This document shows, in pieces, positions 6,629-13,641 of a stretch of 20,173 bases of DNA. The DNA is from Chloroflexota bacterium. GTDB lineage: Bacteria; Chloroflexota; Dehalococcoidia; JABGRK01. The translations under genes were made by a program, and so were the position numbers. The notes beneath the pieces are model-generated. The model was not told where the DNA came from and ran no database searches. It saw only the letters and a list, made by a program, of their open reading frames with translations. The stretch spans positions 1 through 20,173 of the forward strand of contig DAOUZV010000004.1 of NCBI GenBank assembly GCA_030665485.1, in the 5' to 3' direction. Each line of letters starts with the position of its first letter. The stretch's first letter is position 1.

Positions 6629-6651
6629 CAAACATCCATTTAGGTTAAAAA
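6622..6651 (+). promoter_or_regulatory. Promoter of the membrane-protein pair
   Basis: A perfect TTGACA (6622-6627) with TAAAAA at 6646-6651 (18-nt spacer), or TTAAAA one base earlier (17-nt spacer). The predicted start at about 6658 falls on the start codon of the downstream gene, suggesting a leaderless message. Confidence 0.55.
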
Positions 6652-6658
6652 AGGTTTG

Positions 6659-7159
6659 ATGAATGCTCCATATCCAAGCGATATGATAATTTCCAAAGTG
6701 CTCTTTTTTTTTAAATATGAAGCGGCTGCTCCAGATGTAGGCGATACAAAACTGCTTTCTTTATTCTTCTTTGTGTTTGTATTCCTAGGTTCAGTTGGAG
6801 TGCTTCAGATAGCAGCTTCCTATAATCGCATGAAAGCGCTGTCGTTTTTTAGGGGTCCTAAGACCGGATACGTATTCGGTGTCTGCGCTATTTTGGGCAG
6901 CATCCTCATCTTTTACCTTACCGGCGACCGCAACGTGATTGCGCCCCGCCTTGAGGGGGGGCAGGTACTGGGCCTTACGTTCTTGGGGTTGGCGACGGCG
7001 GTTGTGGCCACACTGGCGATTGCTTCTTACATCAAACGCAAGCAAGTTGTGGATGGATTGGATGAGCAGTACCCGGACGGTATGGAGGCGCTCGATCAGG
7101 AGGTCTATCTGCCACTGATGAAACGGCTGTGGAGCACGCTTAAAAAGAAGGGACAGTAG
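6659..7159 (+). CDS. Membrane protein of unknown function, three transmembrane helices
   Basis: 166 residues from ATG 6659; a TTG at 6656 and an ATG at 6683 are alternatives. I do not recognise a family. Hydrophobic segments are LLSLFFFVFVFLGSVGVLQI, YVFGVCAILGSILIFYL and VLGLTFLGLATAVVATLAIA. The soluble tail is charged (KRKQ, then an acidic stretch and LWSTLKKKGQ). The first helix is preceded by about 30 residues with no signal-peptide cleavage motif. No Shine-Dalgarno is placed for 6659, in line with the predicted transcript start at the same spot. The stop codon abuts the ATG of the PAP2-fold gene, so the two are co-translated and may act together in the membrane. Confidence 0.75.
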   Translation: MNAPYPSDMIISKVLFFFKYEAAAPDVGDTKLLSLFFFVFVFLGSVGVLQIAASYNRMKALSFFRGPKTGYVFGVCAILGSILIFYLTGDRNVIAPRLEGGQVLGLTFLGLATAVVATLAIASYIKRKQVVDGLDEQYPDGMEALDQEVYLPLMKRLWSTLKKKGQ

Positions 7160-7837
7160 ATGGGAATGTCCCCCGACTGGCGGCTTTTTGAGTGGGTAAA
7201 CGGGCTTTCCGGCAATGCGCTGGTCGATGCCCTCATGAAGTTCATTGCCAACGACTACTTCGTCCCCGTTATTGTGACCTTTATACTGCTGGGCTTATGG
7301 TTCGGGGCGCGCAGCCTTGTACAACGCAGGCTTAACCAGTGGGGCGTGGTGTGGGCTGCCGTTGGAGTCGGCTTTACTAACTTGTTCATACAGGTCCTTA
7401 ATGTGAATATAGGGTTTGATCCGTGGCCCAGACCTTTTGACGCTGGGCACAACTACAATCTGGTTTTCGGTTATGTGCCATCCGACCCCTCTTTCCCGGC
7501 AAACTCAGCGGCCGTTGCCTTTGCCTTTGCCACCGGCGTGTTTATGGGTAACCGCAAGGCGGGCACAGTGATATACATTATCGCGACACTGTGGGGGTTT
7601 TCTCGGGTTTACGTTGGTATTCACTACCCACTGGACATATTGGGTGGCGCGTTTATCGCCATTCTGCTAACCTACTTATTTAAAAAGGTGCTATTTCTGT
7701 TTGAGCCTCTTCCAACCTTGCTGTTGGGTATAGCTAAAACACTGCATCTGGCCGATATACCGGAAGAGTTTTCATGGAAGTCGATAAACTGGCGACCGAC
7801 CATTGCCACCAAGTGGTGGAGGAAAGAGCGGTCCTAA
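7160..7837 (+). CDS. PAP2-superfamily membrane protein with degenerate active site
   Basis: 225 residues with about five hydrophobic segments. The third PAP2 motif is intact: S148-R149-VYVGI-H155-YPL-D159, which holds the nucleophilic His. The other two are altered. Motif 1 (K-x6-R-P) reads I84-GFDPWP-R91-P92, lacking the Lys. Motif 2 (PSGH) reads P113-A-N-S116, lacking the His. Active relatives remove phosphate from lipid phosphates such as undecaprenyl pyrophosphate or phosphatidate. Losing the Lys and the motif 2 His suggests a changed reaction or a binding role (inferred). The ATG follows the preceding stop directly. The stop TAA (7835-7837) abuts the stop of the convergent cysteine synthase gene, leaving no room for a terminator. 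Confidence 0.82.
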   Translation: MGMSPDWRLFEWVNGLSGNALVDALMKFIANDYFVPVIVTFILLGLWFGARSLVQRRLNQWGVVWAAVGVGFTNLFIQVLNVNIGFDPWPRPFDAGHNYNLVFGYVPSDPSFPANSAAVAFAFATGVFMGNRKAGTVIYIIATLWGFSRVYVGIHYPLDILGGAFIAILLTYLFKKVLFLFEPLPTLLLGIAKTLHLADIPEEFSWKSINWRPTIATKWWRKERS

Positions 7838-8737
7838 CTACTCGTAGGAGTTGGTGCTGAGGTACTTGAAGCCGCCGTCGGGCAGGACCACCACTATATT
7901 GCCGCTATCCATCTGGCTTGCCATCTTGATTGCCTGGTGAATCACCACTCCCGAGGATATACCGGCGAAGATGCCTTCTTGTTGAAGCAGCTTGACCACG
8001 GCTATACTGGCGTCCTTGTTGGAAACCTCCGGCCTTTCGTCCATGATACTTAGGTCGATAATCGGAGGAACGAAACCCGCCTTAAGGCTGCGCAGCCCCT
8101 GAATCGGATCGTCCACGAAGGGCTCGACTCCGATGATCTTTATGTTGGGGTAGTTTTCCCTTAATCTTCTACCGACACCCGTTATGGTTCCGCCGGTGCC
8201 TATGCCGGCGATGAAGACGTCTATCTTGAGGTCTCCCATATCGGCCAGAATTTCAGGGCCGGTGGTCTCATAATGGGCCAGCGGGTTGGCTGGGTTGCCG
8301 AACTGATCGGGTACGAAGTACTCGTCGCTCTGCGCCGCCATTTCCTGTGCCACCTGCACCGCGCCGTTGACGCCGCCTTCAGCTGACGATAGAACCAGCT
8401 CCGCGCCGTAAAGCTTGAGTATCTGCCTTCTTTCCACACTCATACTCTCCGGCATTACTATTTTGATTTTGTATCCCTTGCGCCGGGCAATCATGGATAG
8501 GGCTATGCCCGTGTTACCGCTGGTGGCCTCGATCATGGTTTTGCTTTTGGTCAGCTTGCCATCGCGCTCCGCCGCCTCTATCATGTACCTGGCGATGCGG
8601 TCTTTCATGCTGCCGCTGCCGCCTGTGTTTTGCCCCTCCAGTTTGGCAAATATTCTGACGTTTTTATTGGGGCTGATCCGCGCTATTTCCACCAGCGGGG
8701 TATTGCCTATTGATTCAACTACGTTTTTACTTCTCAT
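7838..8737 (-). CDS. cysK: Cysteine synthase (O-acetylserine or O-phosphoserine sulfhydrylase)
   Basis: 299 residues, fold type II PLP enzyme. It begins NVVESIGNTPLVEIARI; the PLP lysine is K45 in GGSGSMKDR, the substrate loop is ATSGNTG (71-77), and the phosphate-binding loop is GIGTGGTITGVGRR. It makes cysteine from sulfide and an activated serine. The C-terminal PDGGFKYLSTNSY resembles CysM-type enzymes, some of which use O-phosphoserine or a sulfur-carrier protein, so the donor is uncertain and cysM would be an equally good symbol. The ATG at 8737 has only a weak GGATTAAG upstream. A terminator of the ftsH transcript lies just ahead, so the gene should have its own promoter, which I could not place. 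Transcripts from this gene and the PAP2 gene must overlap at their 3' ends. Confidence 0.92.
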   Translation of the reverse strand: MRSKNVVESIGNTPLVEIARISPNKNVRIFAKLEGQNTGGSGSMKDRIARYMIEAAERDGKLTKSKTMIEATSGNTGIALSMIARRKGYKIKIVMPESMSVERRQILKLYGAELVLSSAEGGVNGAVQVAQEMAAQSDEYFVPDQFGNPANPLAHYETTGPEILADMGDLKIDVFIAGIGTGGTITGVGRRLRENYPNIKIIGVEPFVDDPIQGLRSLKAGFVPPIIDLSIMDERPEVSNKDASIAVVKLLQQEGIFAGISSGVVIHQAIKMASQMDSGNIVVVLPDGGFKYLSTNSYE

Positions 8738-8765
8738 ATCTGCTTAATCCGCCCTGTCATATACG

Positions 8766-8808
8766 ATAAAAACATCCTAAAGCGAGGTTGGTCGCAAATA
8801 GGATGTTT
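8766..8808 (-). terminator. Intrinsic terminator after ftsH
   Basis: On the minus strand AAACATCCTA (8808-8799) pairs perfectly with TAGGATGTTT (8779-8770). An inner stem GCGA/TCGC closes a CCAACC loop, and TTTTTA follows. It begins 17 nt after the second ftsH stop (TAA 8827-8825). Confidence 0.82.
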
Positions 8809-8824
8809 GTGCTAAAAGAGGTAT

Positions 8825-10705
8825 TTACTCTTTAGGTTCCTGCGCCTCGCCCTGCGGGATTTTCTCGGTAAAGGCCTGCTGCAGCGCCTCGCCCTACAGC
8901 GTTTCGTCGACGATGAGGCGCTTGGCCAGGTGAATGAGCCTGGCCTTGTTGGCGGTCAGCGTGTCCATTGCCAACTGGTAGGCGTTGTCGATCAGGCCGT
9001 TTATCTCTTTATCGATCTCGTTTGCTATTTCACTGCCGTAGTCTTTCTGCTCATCGACCATCCTGCCCAGGTAAACAAATTCCTCCCTGTGCCCGTAGGT
9101 GCGCGGGCTCAGCTTGTCGCTCATGCCCCATTCCTTTATCATTTTCCTGGCGGTGGTGGTGACGTAAACGAGGTCGCTTTGAGCGCCGGTGCTTATTTCG
9201 TTGAAGACAATGAACTCGGCGGCCCTGCCCCCCAATGAAAATGCGAGCAGGTCTTTGAGCAGGCTGGTACTATGGTAATTCCTGTCCTCCGGCAGAGCTT
9301 TGGTATAGCCGCCGGCCCTGCCCCTGGCCATTATAGACACCTTGTGTATAGGATCGACGTTGGGCAATAAATTGCCCACCAGTGCGTGCCCCGCCTCGTG
9401 ATAGGCGGTGATCTCCTTTTCCTTCTGGCTTATAACCCGGCTTTTTCTTTCCGGCCCCATAGATACGCGGTCTATCGCCTCCTCCAACTCGTCCTGCTCT
9501 ACCGCCGTTTTGCCGCGTCTGGCAGCCAGAATCGAGGCCTCGTTTATGAGATTGGCCAGGTCGGCGCCGGTAAATCCGGGCGTTTGCTTGGCAATTATTT
9601 CCAGTTTAACATCTTCGGCCAGCGGCCTGGTTTTAGCATGTACCTCCAGTATGGCCGTGCGGCCTTTAACATCAGGATGGTCCATTACCACCTGGCGGTC
9701 GAACCTGCCGGGACGCAGCAGCGCCGGATCTAAAATATCCGGCCTGTTTGTTGCAGCCAGAATAATGACGTTTGTATGCGTATCGAATCCGTCCATCTCC
9801 ACCAGTATCTGGTTGAGCGTCTGCTCGCGCTCATCGTGGCCTCCGCCCATGCCGGAACCGCGGTGCCTGCCCACGGCATCGATCTCATCCACAAACACGA
9901 TGCTGGGCGCCGCCCTCTTGGCCTGATCGAACAGGTCGCGGACGCGCGAGGCACCCACGCCGACGAACATCTCGACGAACTCGCTGCCGCTTATGGAGAA
10001 GAAGGGCACTCCCGCCTCTCCGGCGACGGCACGGCTGACAAGCGTTTTACCGGTGCCGGGCGGGCCGACAAGCAGCACGCCCTTGGGGATGCGTGCGCCT
10101 ATGGCCAGGAACTTTTCAGGGTACCTGAGGAACTCGACGATCTCCTGCAGCTCCTCCTTAGATTCTTCTGCGCCGGCCACATCGGCAAAAGTTACGTTGG
10201 GCTGGTTCCCGATGAGCATGCGGGCGCGGCTCTTTGAAAAATTGAACGCCTGTCCCGCTCCGCCACCGGCACGGCGCATGAGGAAGAAAAAGAGCCCGAC
10301 GAGGAAGACTATAGGCAGTACATAGAAGAAAAGGATGGTGGTCCAACTGGTTCCGCCACCAGCTTGTACCTCCACTTGCGCCCGAAGCTCGCCTAAGGGC
10401 GGAATATCGTTGGCCCGATCATCGTTTATCTCCTGGATGAGATCGTGGATATTGACAAAGGCCTCTTTAGTTGTGATATAGGGCTTATCCGCCTCTCCGT
10501 CGTTGTTCAAGGTGAAGTTCACCGTTTGTGCATTGCCGGTCACCGTCACCGTCTGGACCTGGTCATTCTCTAAATGGGCGAGGAACTCGTCCCATCTTTT
10601 TTCCACAGGGCCCTCTGCCAGCGGATTCCATACAATCACTACGATGGCAACTATTACCACCATGATGATGATAAATATAAAACCTTTTCTAAATCCCGGA
10701 GTCAT
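8825..10705 (-). CDS. ftsH: ATP-dependent zinc metalloprotease FtsH, interrupted by an in-frame TAG near the 3' end
   Basis: Translation from ATG 10705 gives 603 residues to TAG at 8896-8894. Reading on in frame gives GEALQQAFTEK then IPQGEAQEPKE to TAA at 8827-8825, for 626 residues in all. Features: transmembrane helices at 8-26 and 121-143, AAA+ Walker A GPPGTGKT (214-221), Walker B IVFVDE (269-274), second region of homology ATNRPDILDPALLRPGRFD (318-336), zinc motif HEAGH (436-440) with third ligand D511 in TGAQSDL. FtsH extracts and degrades membrane and unstable cytosolic proteins. The catalytic parts are complete, so the truncated form is probably active. Family members continue past ETL with an acidic or Glu residue, so TAG most likely replaces GAG or CAG. 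AAGGA lies 7 nt before the ATG. Confidence 0.95.
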
Positions 10706-10758
10706 TTATTGGTCCTTCGTCCCTTCATCTTATAAGGTACCTTTAGCGTCAATCTTCA

Positions 10759-10767
10759 ATTATATCA
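10759..10767 (-). promoter_or_regulatory. Extended -10 promoter of ftsH
   Basis: The minus strand reads TGaTATAAT (10767-10759), a full extended -10; no good -35 is seen. It gives ftsH a message separate from the acylphosphatase operon ending at 10807, with a leader of about 50 nt. Confidence 0.6.
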
Positions 10768-10806
10768 GAAACGAGCGCAAATAAAAAATCCGCCCCTTTG
10801 TTGCTC

Positions 10807-11091
10807 CTAGAAACGTATGGCAAAGCCAGAAAAGGCGTTTTTGTATTCTAACCACTCCGAGGCTAATCTGTCTACCCTAGATGAGCGGGGGCCTATCTGT
10901 AGAAGCTTAAGCAACTGGTCGAGCTTGTCCCTTTCGCCCTCGGCGCGCACCTGGACCGCTACGCCGTTTGGCGCGTTGCGCACGTAGCCGTTTAGCCCCA
11001 ACTCTCTGGCGATGCGCCGTACATAGAAGCGGAAGCCGACCCCCTGCACCATTCCGTACACCGTTGCCGCAACCGCAGCGTTTTGCGTCAC
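10807..11091 (-). CDS. acyP: Acylphosphatase
   Basis: 94 residues, the usual size. The signature YGMVQGVGFRFYVRRIA holds the catalytic Arg (R21) and GYVRNAPNGV the catalytic Asn (N39). The enzyme hydrolyses acyl phosphates such as carbamoyl phosphate and 1,3-bisphosphoglycerate; its cellular role is generally poorly defined. The start is GTG at 11091, with AGGTG a few bases upstream and only 10 nt from the stop of the radical SAM gene, so it is the last gene of that operon. A more upstream start would run into the neighbour. No clear terminator follows before the ftsH promoter. Confidence 0.95.
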   Translation of the reverse strand: MTQNAAVAATVYGMVQGVGFRFYVRRIARELGLNGYVRNAPNGVAVQVRAEGERDKLDQLLKLLQIGPRSSRVDRLASEWLEYKNAFSGFAIRF

Positions 11092-11101
11092 TTTACACCT
11101 C

Positions 11102-12025
11102 TTATATTAGTCTGAGCCCGGGCTGAGGGCGGGCGATTCTGGTCAGGCCGCAGCGTTTTGCCAGTTCCATTGCATCGCTCCATTCCTGCATGCGCAACGG
11201 GCGCGACAGTTGTGCAACGTCGTACGCCTTATACTCCGGCCTGAACTGGTCCATTATATTCAGGTAGGAATTCATCGATATTTCCTCAGCGATGAATCGC
11301 ATAACGCTTTCTGTTCCGGCAAGGCCGCCCGGCAGCACCAGGTGGCGTATGAGCAGCCCATGTGTGGCAATACCATCCTCAATTATAAGATCACCCACCT
11401 GGCGATGCATCTCTTTTATCGCCTGTCGATTGGTTTCGGGATAGTCGTCGATACCTGAAAGACGCTTGGCCGTCTGTTCGTCGCCGTATTTCATGTCGGG
11501 CATGTAGATATCCACCACGCCGTCGAGCAATTCAAGCGTCTTCACCGAGTCGTACCCCCCACTGTTGTAAACCAGCGGCATTGTGAGCCCTTTATCGACT
11601 GCTATGATGAGAGCTTCCAGTATCTGCGGCACCACGTGTGACGGACTGACAAGGTTGATATTGCGGCAGCCCTTGGTCTGAAGATATAGCATGATGGTGG
11701 ACAGTTTATCGGCGCTGGCCTCGTCGCCCTGGCCAAGCTGGCTGATGCTGTAGTTCTGGCAGTAGACGCACTTGAGGTTGCAATTGGTAAAAAATATGGT
11801 GCCGGAGCCGCCGCCTGCCACCAGAGGAGGTTCCTCTCCAAAATGCGGCCCGTAGCTGGAGATGATCGCGTGACTGCTGGTGCGACACTTGCCCAGCTCG
11901 CCTGCCAGCCGATCAACCTTGCACACACGCGGGCACACCGCGCAGCTTGCGAGCATGGCACTTGCTTTATCCGCCCGCCGTTTGAGTTTGCCTGTCTTCT
12001 GGAGGGCTATGTAAGACGCGGTCAT
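11102..12025 (-). CDS. Radical SAM protein, PflX / pyruvate-formate-lyase-activating-enzyme-like
   Basis: 307 residues. The radical SAM cluster motif CxxxCxxC is C82-NLK-C86-VY-C89 in FFTNCNLKCVYCQNY, followed by a glycine-rich SAM region (YNSGGYDS). Before it lies a second cysteine group, C28-x2-C31-x3-C35-x11-C47 (CAVCPRVC...GKC), as in the PflX group (COG1313), which may bind another iron-sulfur cluster. Family members are assumed to generate a 5'-deoxyadenosyl radical, but the substrate of this group is not settled, and no glycyl-radical enzyme gene is nearby. ATG at 12025 lacks a clear Shine-Dalgarno; it lies 24 nt after the small basic protein, so translation may be coupled. A downstream in-frame ATG (Met24) would still keep all cysteines. 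Confidence 0.88.
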   Translation of the reverse strand: MTASYIALQKTGKLKRRADKASAMLASCAVCPRVCKVDRLAGELGKCRTSSHAIISSYGPHFGEEPPLVAGGGSGTIFFTNCNLKCVYCQNYSISQLGQGDEASADKLSTIMLYLQTKGCRNINLVSPSHVVPQILEALIIAVDKGLTMPLVYNSGGYDSVKTLELLDGVVDIYMPDMKYGDEQTAKRLSGIDDYPETNRQAIKEMHRQVGDLIIEDGIATHGLLIRHLVLPGGLAGTESVMRFIAEEISMNSYLNIMDQFRPEYKAYDVAQLSRPLRMQEWSDAMELAKRCGLTRIARPQPGLRLI

Positions 12026-12049
12026 TTTTATAGCTTTGCTTGTTTTGCC

Positions 12050-12187
12050 CTACTCGTTTTCTTTTTTGCGCGTTTTATCGATTATCTCGACAGTACTGGG
12101 TGTGGGCAGTATGGTTAACGGGGCCGCTTTTTTAGAGGTTTTTTTGGGTTTTTTGGTTTCCCTGTGCCTTTTGTCACGACTACCCAT
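12050..12187 (-). CDS. Small lysine-rich protein (45 residues)
   Basis: The minus strand from ATG 12187 encodes MGSRDKRHRETKKPKKTSKK, then AAPLTILPTPSTVEIIDKTR and KKENE before TAG (12052-12050). A perfect AAGGAGG (12200-12194) lies 6 nt upstream and a good promoter ahead of that, so this is a real gene. About a third of the residues are Lys or Arg, the N-terminal half being nearly all basic or Pro/Thr and the C-terminal half more ordinary. Short proteins beginning MGSRDK and rich in Lys occur in Chloroflexi and Actinobacteria with no known function (from memory, not searched). Nucleic-acid or ribosome binding is a guess from charge. It is first in the operon with the radical SAM protein and acylphosphatase. 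Confidence 0.8.
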   Translation of the reverse strand: MGSRDKRHRETKKPKKTSKKAAPLTILPTPSTVEIIDKTRKKENE

Positions 12188-12208
12188 GGCTTGCCTCCTT
12201 AGGCCAAG

Positions 12209-12238
12209 AGTCTAGCAGAAGACCGCATCCCGTGTAAA
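12209..12238 (-). promoter_or_regulatory. Promoter of the small basic protein - radical SAM - acyP operon
   Basis: On the minus strand TTTACA (12238-12233), an 18-nt spacer and TAGACT (12214-12209) preceded by TGc, forming an extended -10. The predicted start near 12202 lies at the edge of the AAGGAGG. Confidence 0.55.
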
Positions 12239-12256
12239 GGAATATTTAGCTTTTTA

Positions 12257-12265
12257 TGATATAAT
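12257..12265 (+). promoter_or_regulatory. Extended -10 promoter of folC
   Basis: TGaTATAAT at 12257-12265, without a good -35. The predicted transcript start (about 12272) is 5 nt from the folC ATG, so the message would be nearly leaderless. The promoter lies back to back with that of the small basic protein operon. Confidence 0.68.
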
Positions 12266-12276
12266 CGGTCGTAACT

Positions 12277-13602
12277 ATGAATTATCAAGAGGCCGTCGAC
12301 TGGATTTTGGGACTTACCGACTACGAGCGTATACACGGAGCCCTTTACAGCGAGGCCGATTTTGACTTAAGACGCATGGAGCAACTGCTGGGGCGGCTGC
12401 GCAATCCGCACGTAGGCTCGCGCTCGATTCATATCGCTGGTTCCAAGGGCAAGGGCAGCACCGCTGCCATGATAGCGTCGTCGATAAGAGTAGCCAGCTT
12501 CCCCGTCGGCCTGTTTACATCGCCACACCTGCATACCATAAGAGAGCGAATATCGGCCAACGGAATGCAGATAACCGAGGCGGAGCTGGTTTATCTGGTT
12601 GACAGGCTGATTCCCGAGGTGGAGGCGGTCAATGAAACCGCAAGCTACGGACAGCTGACGACCTTTGAGGTGCTGGCGGCGCTGGCCTTCATGTTCTTCA
12701 GGGAGAAGAAGGTTGACTTTCAGGTGGTTGAGGTGGGATTGGGAGGAAGGCTGGATGCCACCAACGTGTTGGTTCCCGAGGTATGCGTTATCACCTCGAT
12801 AAGCCTGGACCATATGGCCATTTTAGGTGATACAATCGAAAAAATCGCTAAGGAAAAGGCGGGTATAATCAAGGAGGGAGTGACCGTGGTATGCGCTCCG
12901 CAGCAACCCGAGGCGATGAGTGTCATCGAAAGCACCTGTAATAACAAAAACGCGGGGCTTATCAAAATAGGACGGGATGTTACCTGGCGCAGCAAGGGCC
13001 ACAATCTTTACGGCCAGTCATTCGGTATAAAAGGCCGGCTGGGCAGCTACGACCTTACCATTCCGCTGCTGGGCGAGCATCAGATGGTAAACGCGGCTAC
13101 GGCTGTGGCCGTTTTGGAGCTGTTGGACATCAGCAAGCAGCGCATTGTTGATGGTTTCATAAACGTGGATTGGCCGGGACGAATGGAAGTGCTTGGCCGC
13201 AGGCCTCTGCTGGTGGTGGACGGCGCCCACAACGTGGATTCGGCGAACAAGCTGGTGCGTACACTGAAGCAGTATTTTAAGCAGCAGCGTCTGATTTTAC
13301 TCTTCGGGGTGTCCGCCGACAAGGATGTTGACGGCATAATAGACGCTCTGGCCCCGTCCTGCGGCGAGGTTATCGTCACCCGCTCGCGCCACCCGCGCTA
13401 CGCGGCGCCCGCCGAGCTGGCGGCGGGATTTGCCAGGCATGGCCTGTCAGTAAGGCAATGCACCGATACGGCCGAGGCAATAGCCGAGGCATTGAGAATC
13501 GCCGAAAAGGATGATCTTATCTGCGCAACCGGATCGCTTTTCATCGTGGCCGAGGTGATCGAAGAGGTGCAGGGCTTGTCGGGTGAGGTATATTCATTGT
13601 AA
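12277..13602 (+). CDS. folC: Bifunctional folylpolyglutamate synthase / dihydrofolate synthase
   Basis: 441 residues. It has the P-loop GSKGKGST (55-62) in the family signature HIAGSKGKGSTAAMIAS, then the Mur-ligase-type central segment EVGLGGRLDATNV, SLDHMAILG and EKAGIIK, and the C-terminal DGAHN. It adds glutamate to dihydropteroate and to tetrahydrofolate with ATP, keeping folates in the cell and usable by enzymes. ATG 12277 has no Shine-Dalgarno (GGTCGTAACT precedes it), but an extended -10 puts the transcript start about 5 nt upstream, so leaderless initiation is likely. Whether it works as both synthases cannot be told from sequence alone. fabF follows 39 nt downstream and may be partly co-transcribed. 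Confidence 0.96.
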   Translation: MNYQEAVDWILGLTDYERIHGALYSEADFDLRRMEQLLGRLRNPHVGSRSIHIAGSKGKGSTAAMIASSIRVASFPVGLFTSPHLHTIRERISANGMQITEAELVYLVDRLIPEVEAVNETASYGQLTTFEVLAALAFMFFREKKVDFQVVEVGLGGRLDATNVLVPEVCVITSISLDHMAILGDTIEKIAKEKAGIIKEGVTVVCAPQQPEAMSVIESTCNNKNAGLIKIGRDVTWRSKGHNLYGQSFGIKGRLGSYDLTIPLLGEHQMVNAATAVAVLELLDISKQRIVDGFINVDWPGRMEVLGRRPLLVVDGAHNVDSANKLVRTLKQYFKQQRLILLFGVSADKDVDGIIDALAPSCGEVIVTRSRHPRYAAPAELAAGFARHGLSVRQCTDTAEAIAEALRIAEKDDLICATGSLFIVAEVIEEVQGLSGEVYSL

Positions 13603-13605
13603 AAT
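13576..13605 (+). promoter_or_regulatory. Candidate promoter of fabF
   Basis: TTGTCG (13576-13581), an 18-nt spacer and TAAAAT (13600-13605), overlapping the folC stop. The predicted start near 13612 is about 30 nt before the fabF ATG. Confidence 0.4.
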
Positions 13606-13641
13606 CATCTCTAGCATCTATTCTTGGGAGATTTATTACAG

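Noticed and set aside
8894..8896. TAG as a recoded sense codon
   Set aside because: Several other genes here (obg, the 6659 gene, cysteine synthase, acyP, moaD, DUF3786) end in TAG, so a general reassignment does not fit.
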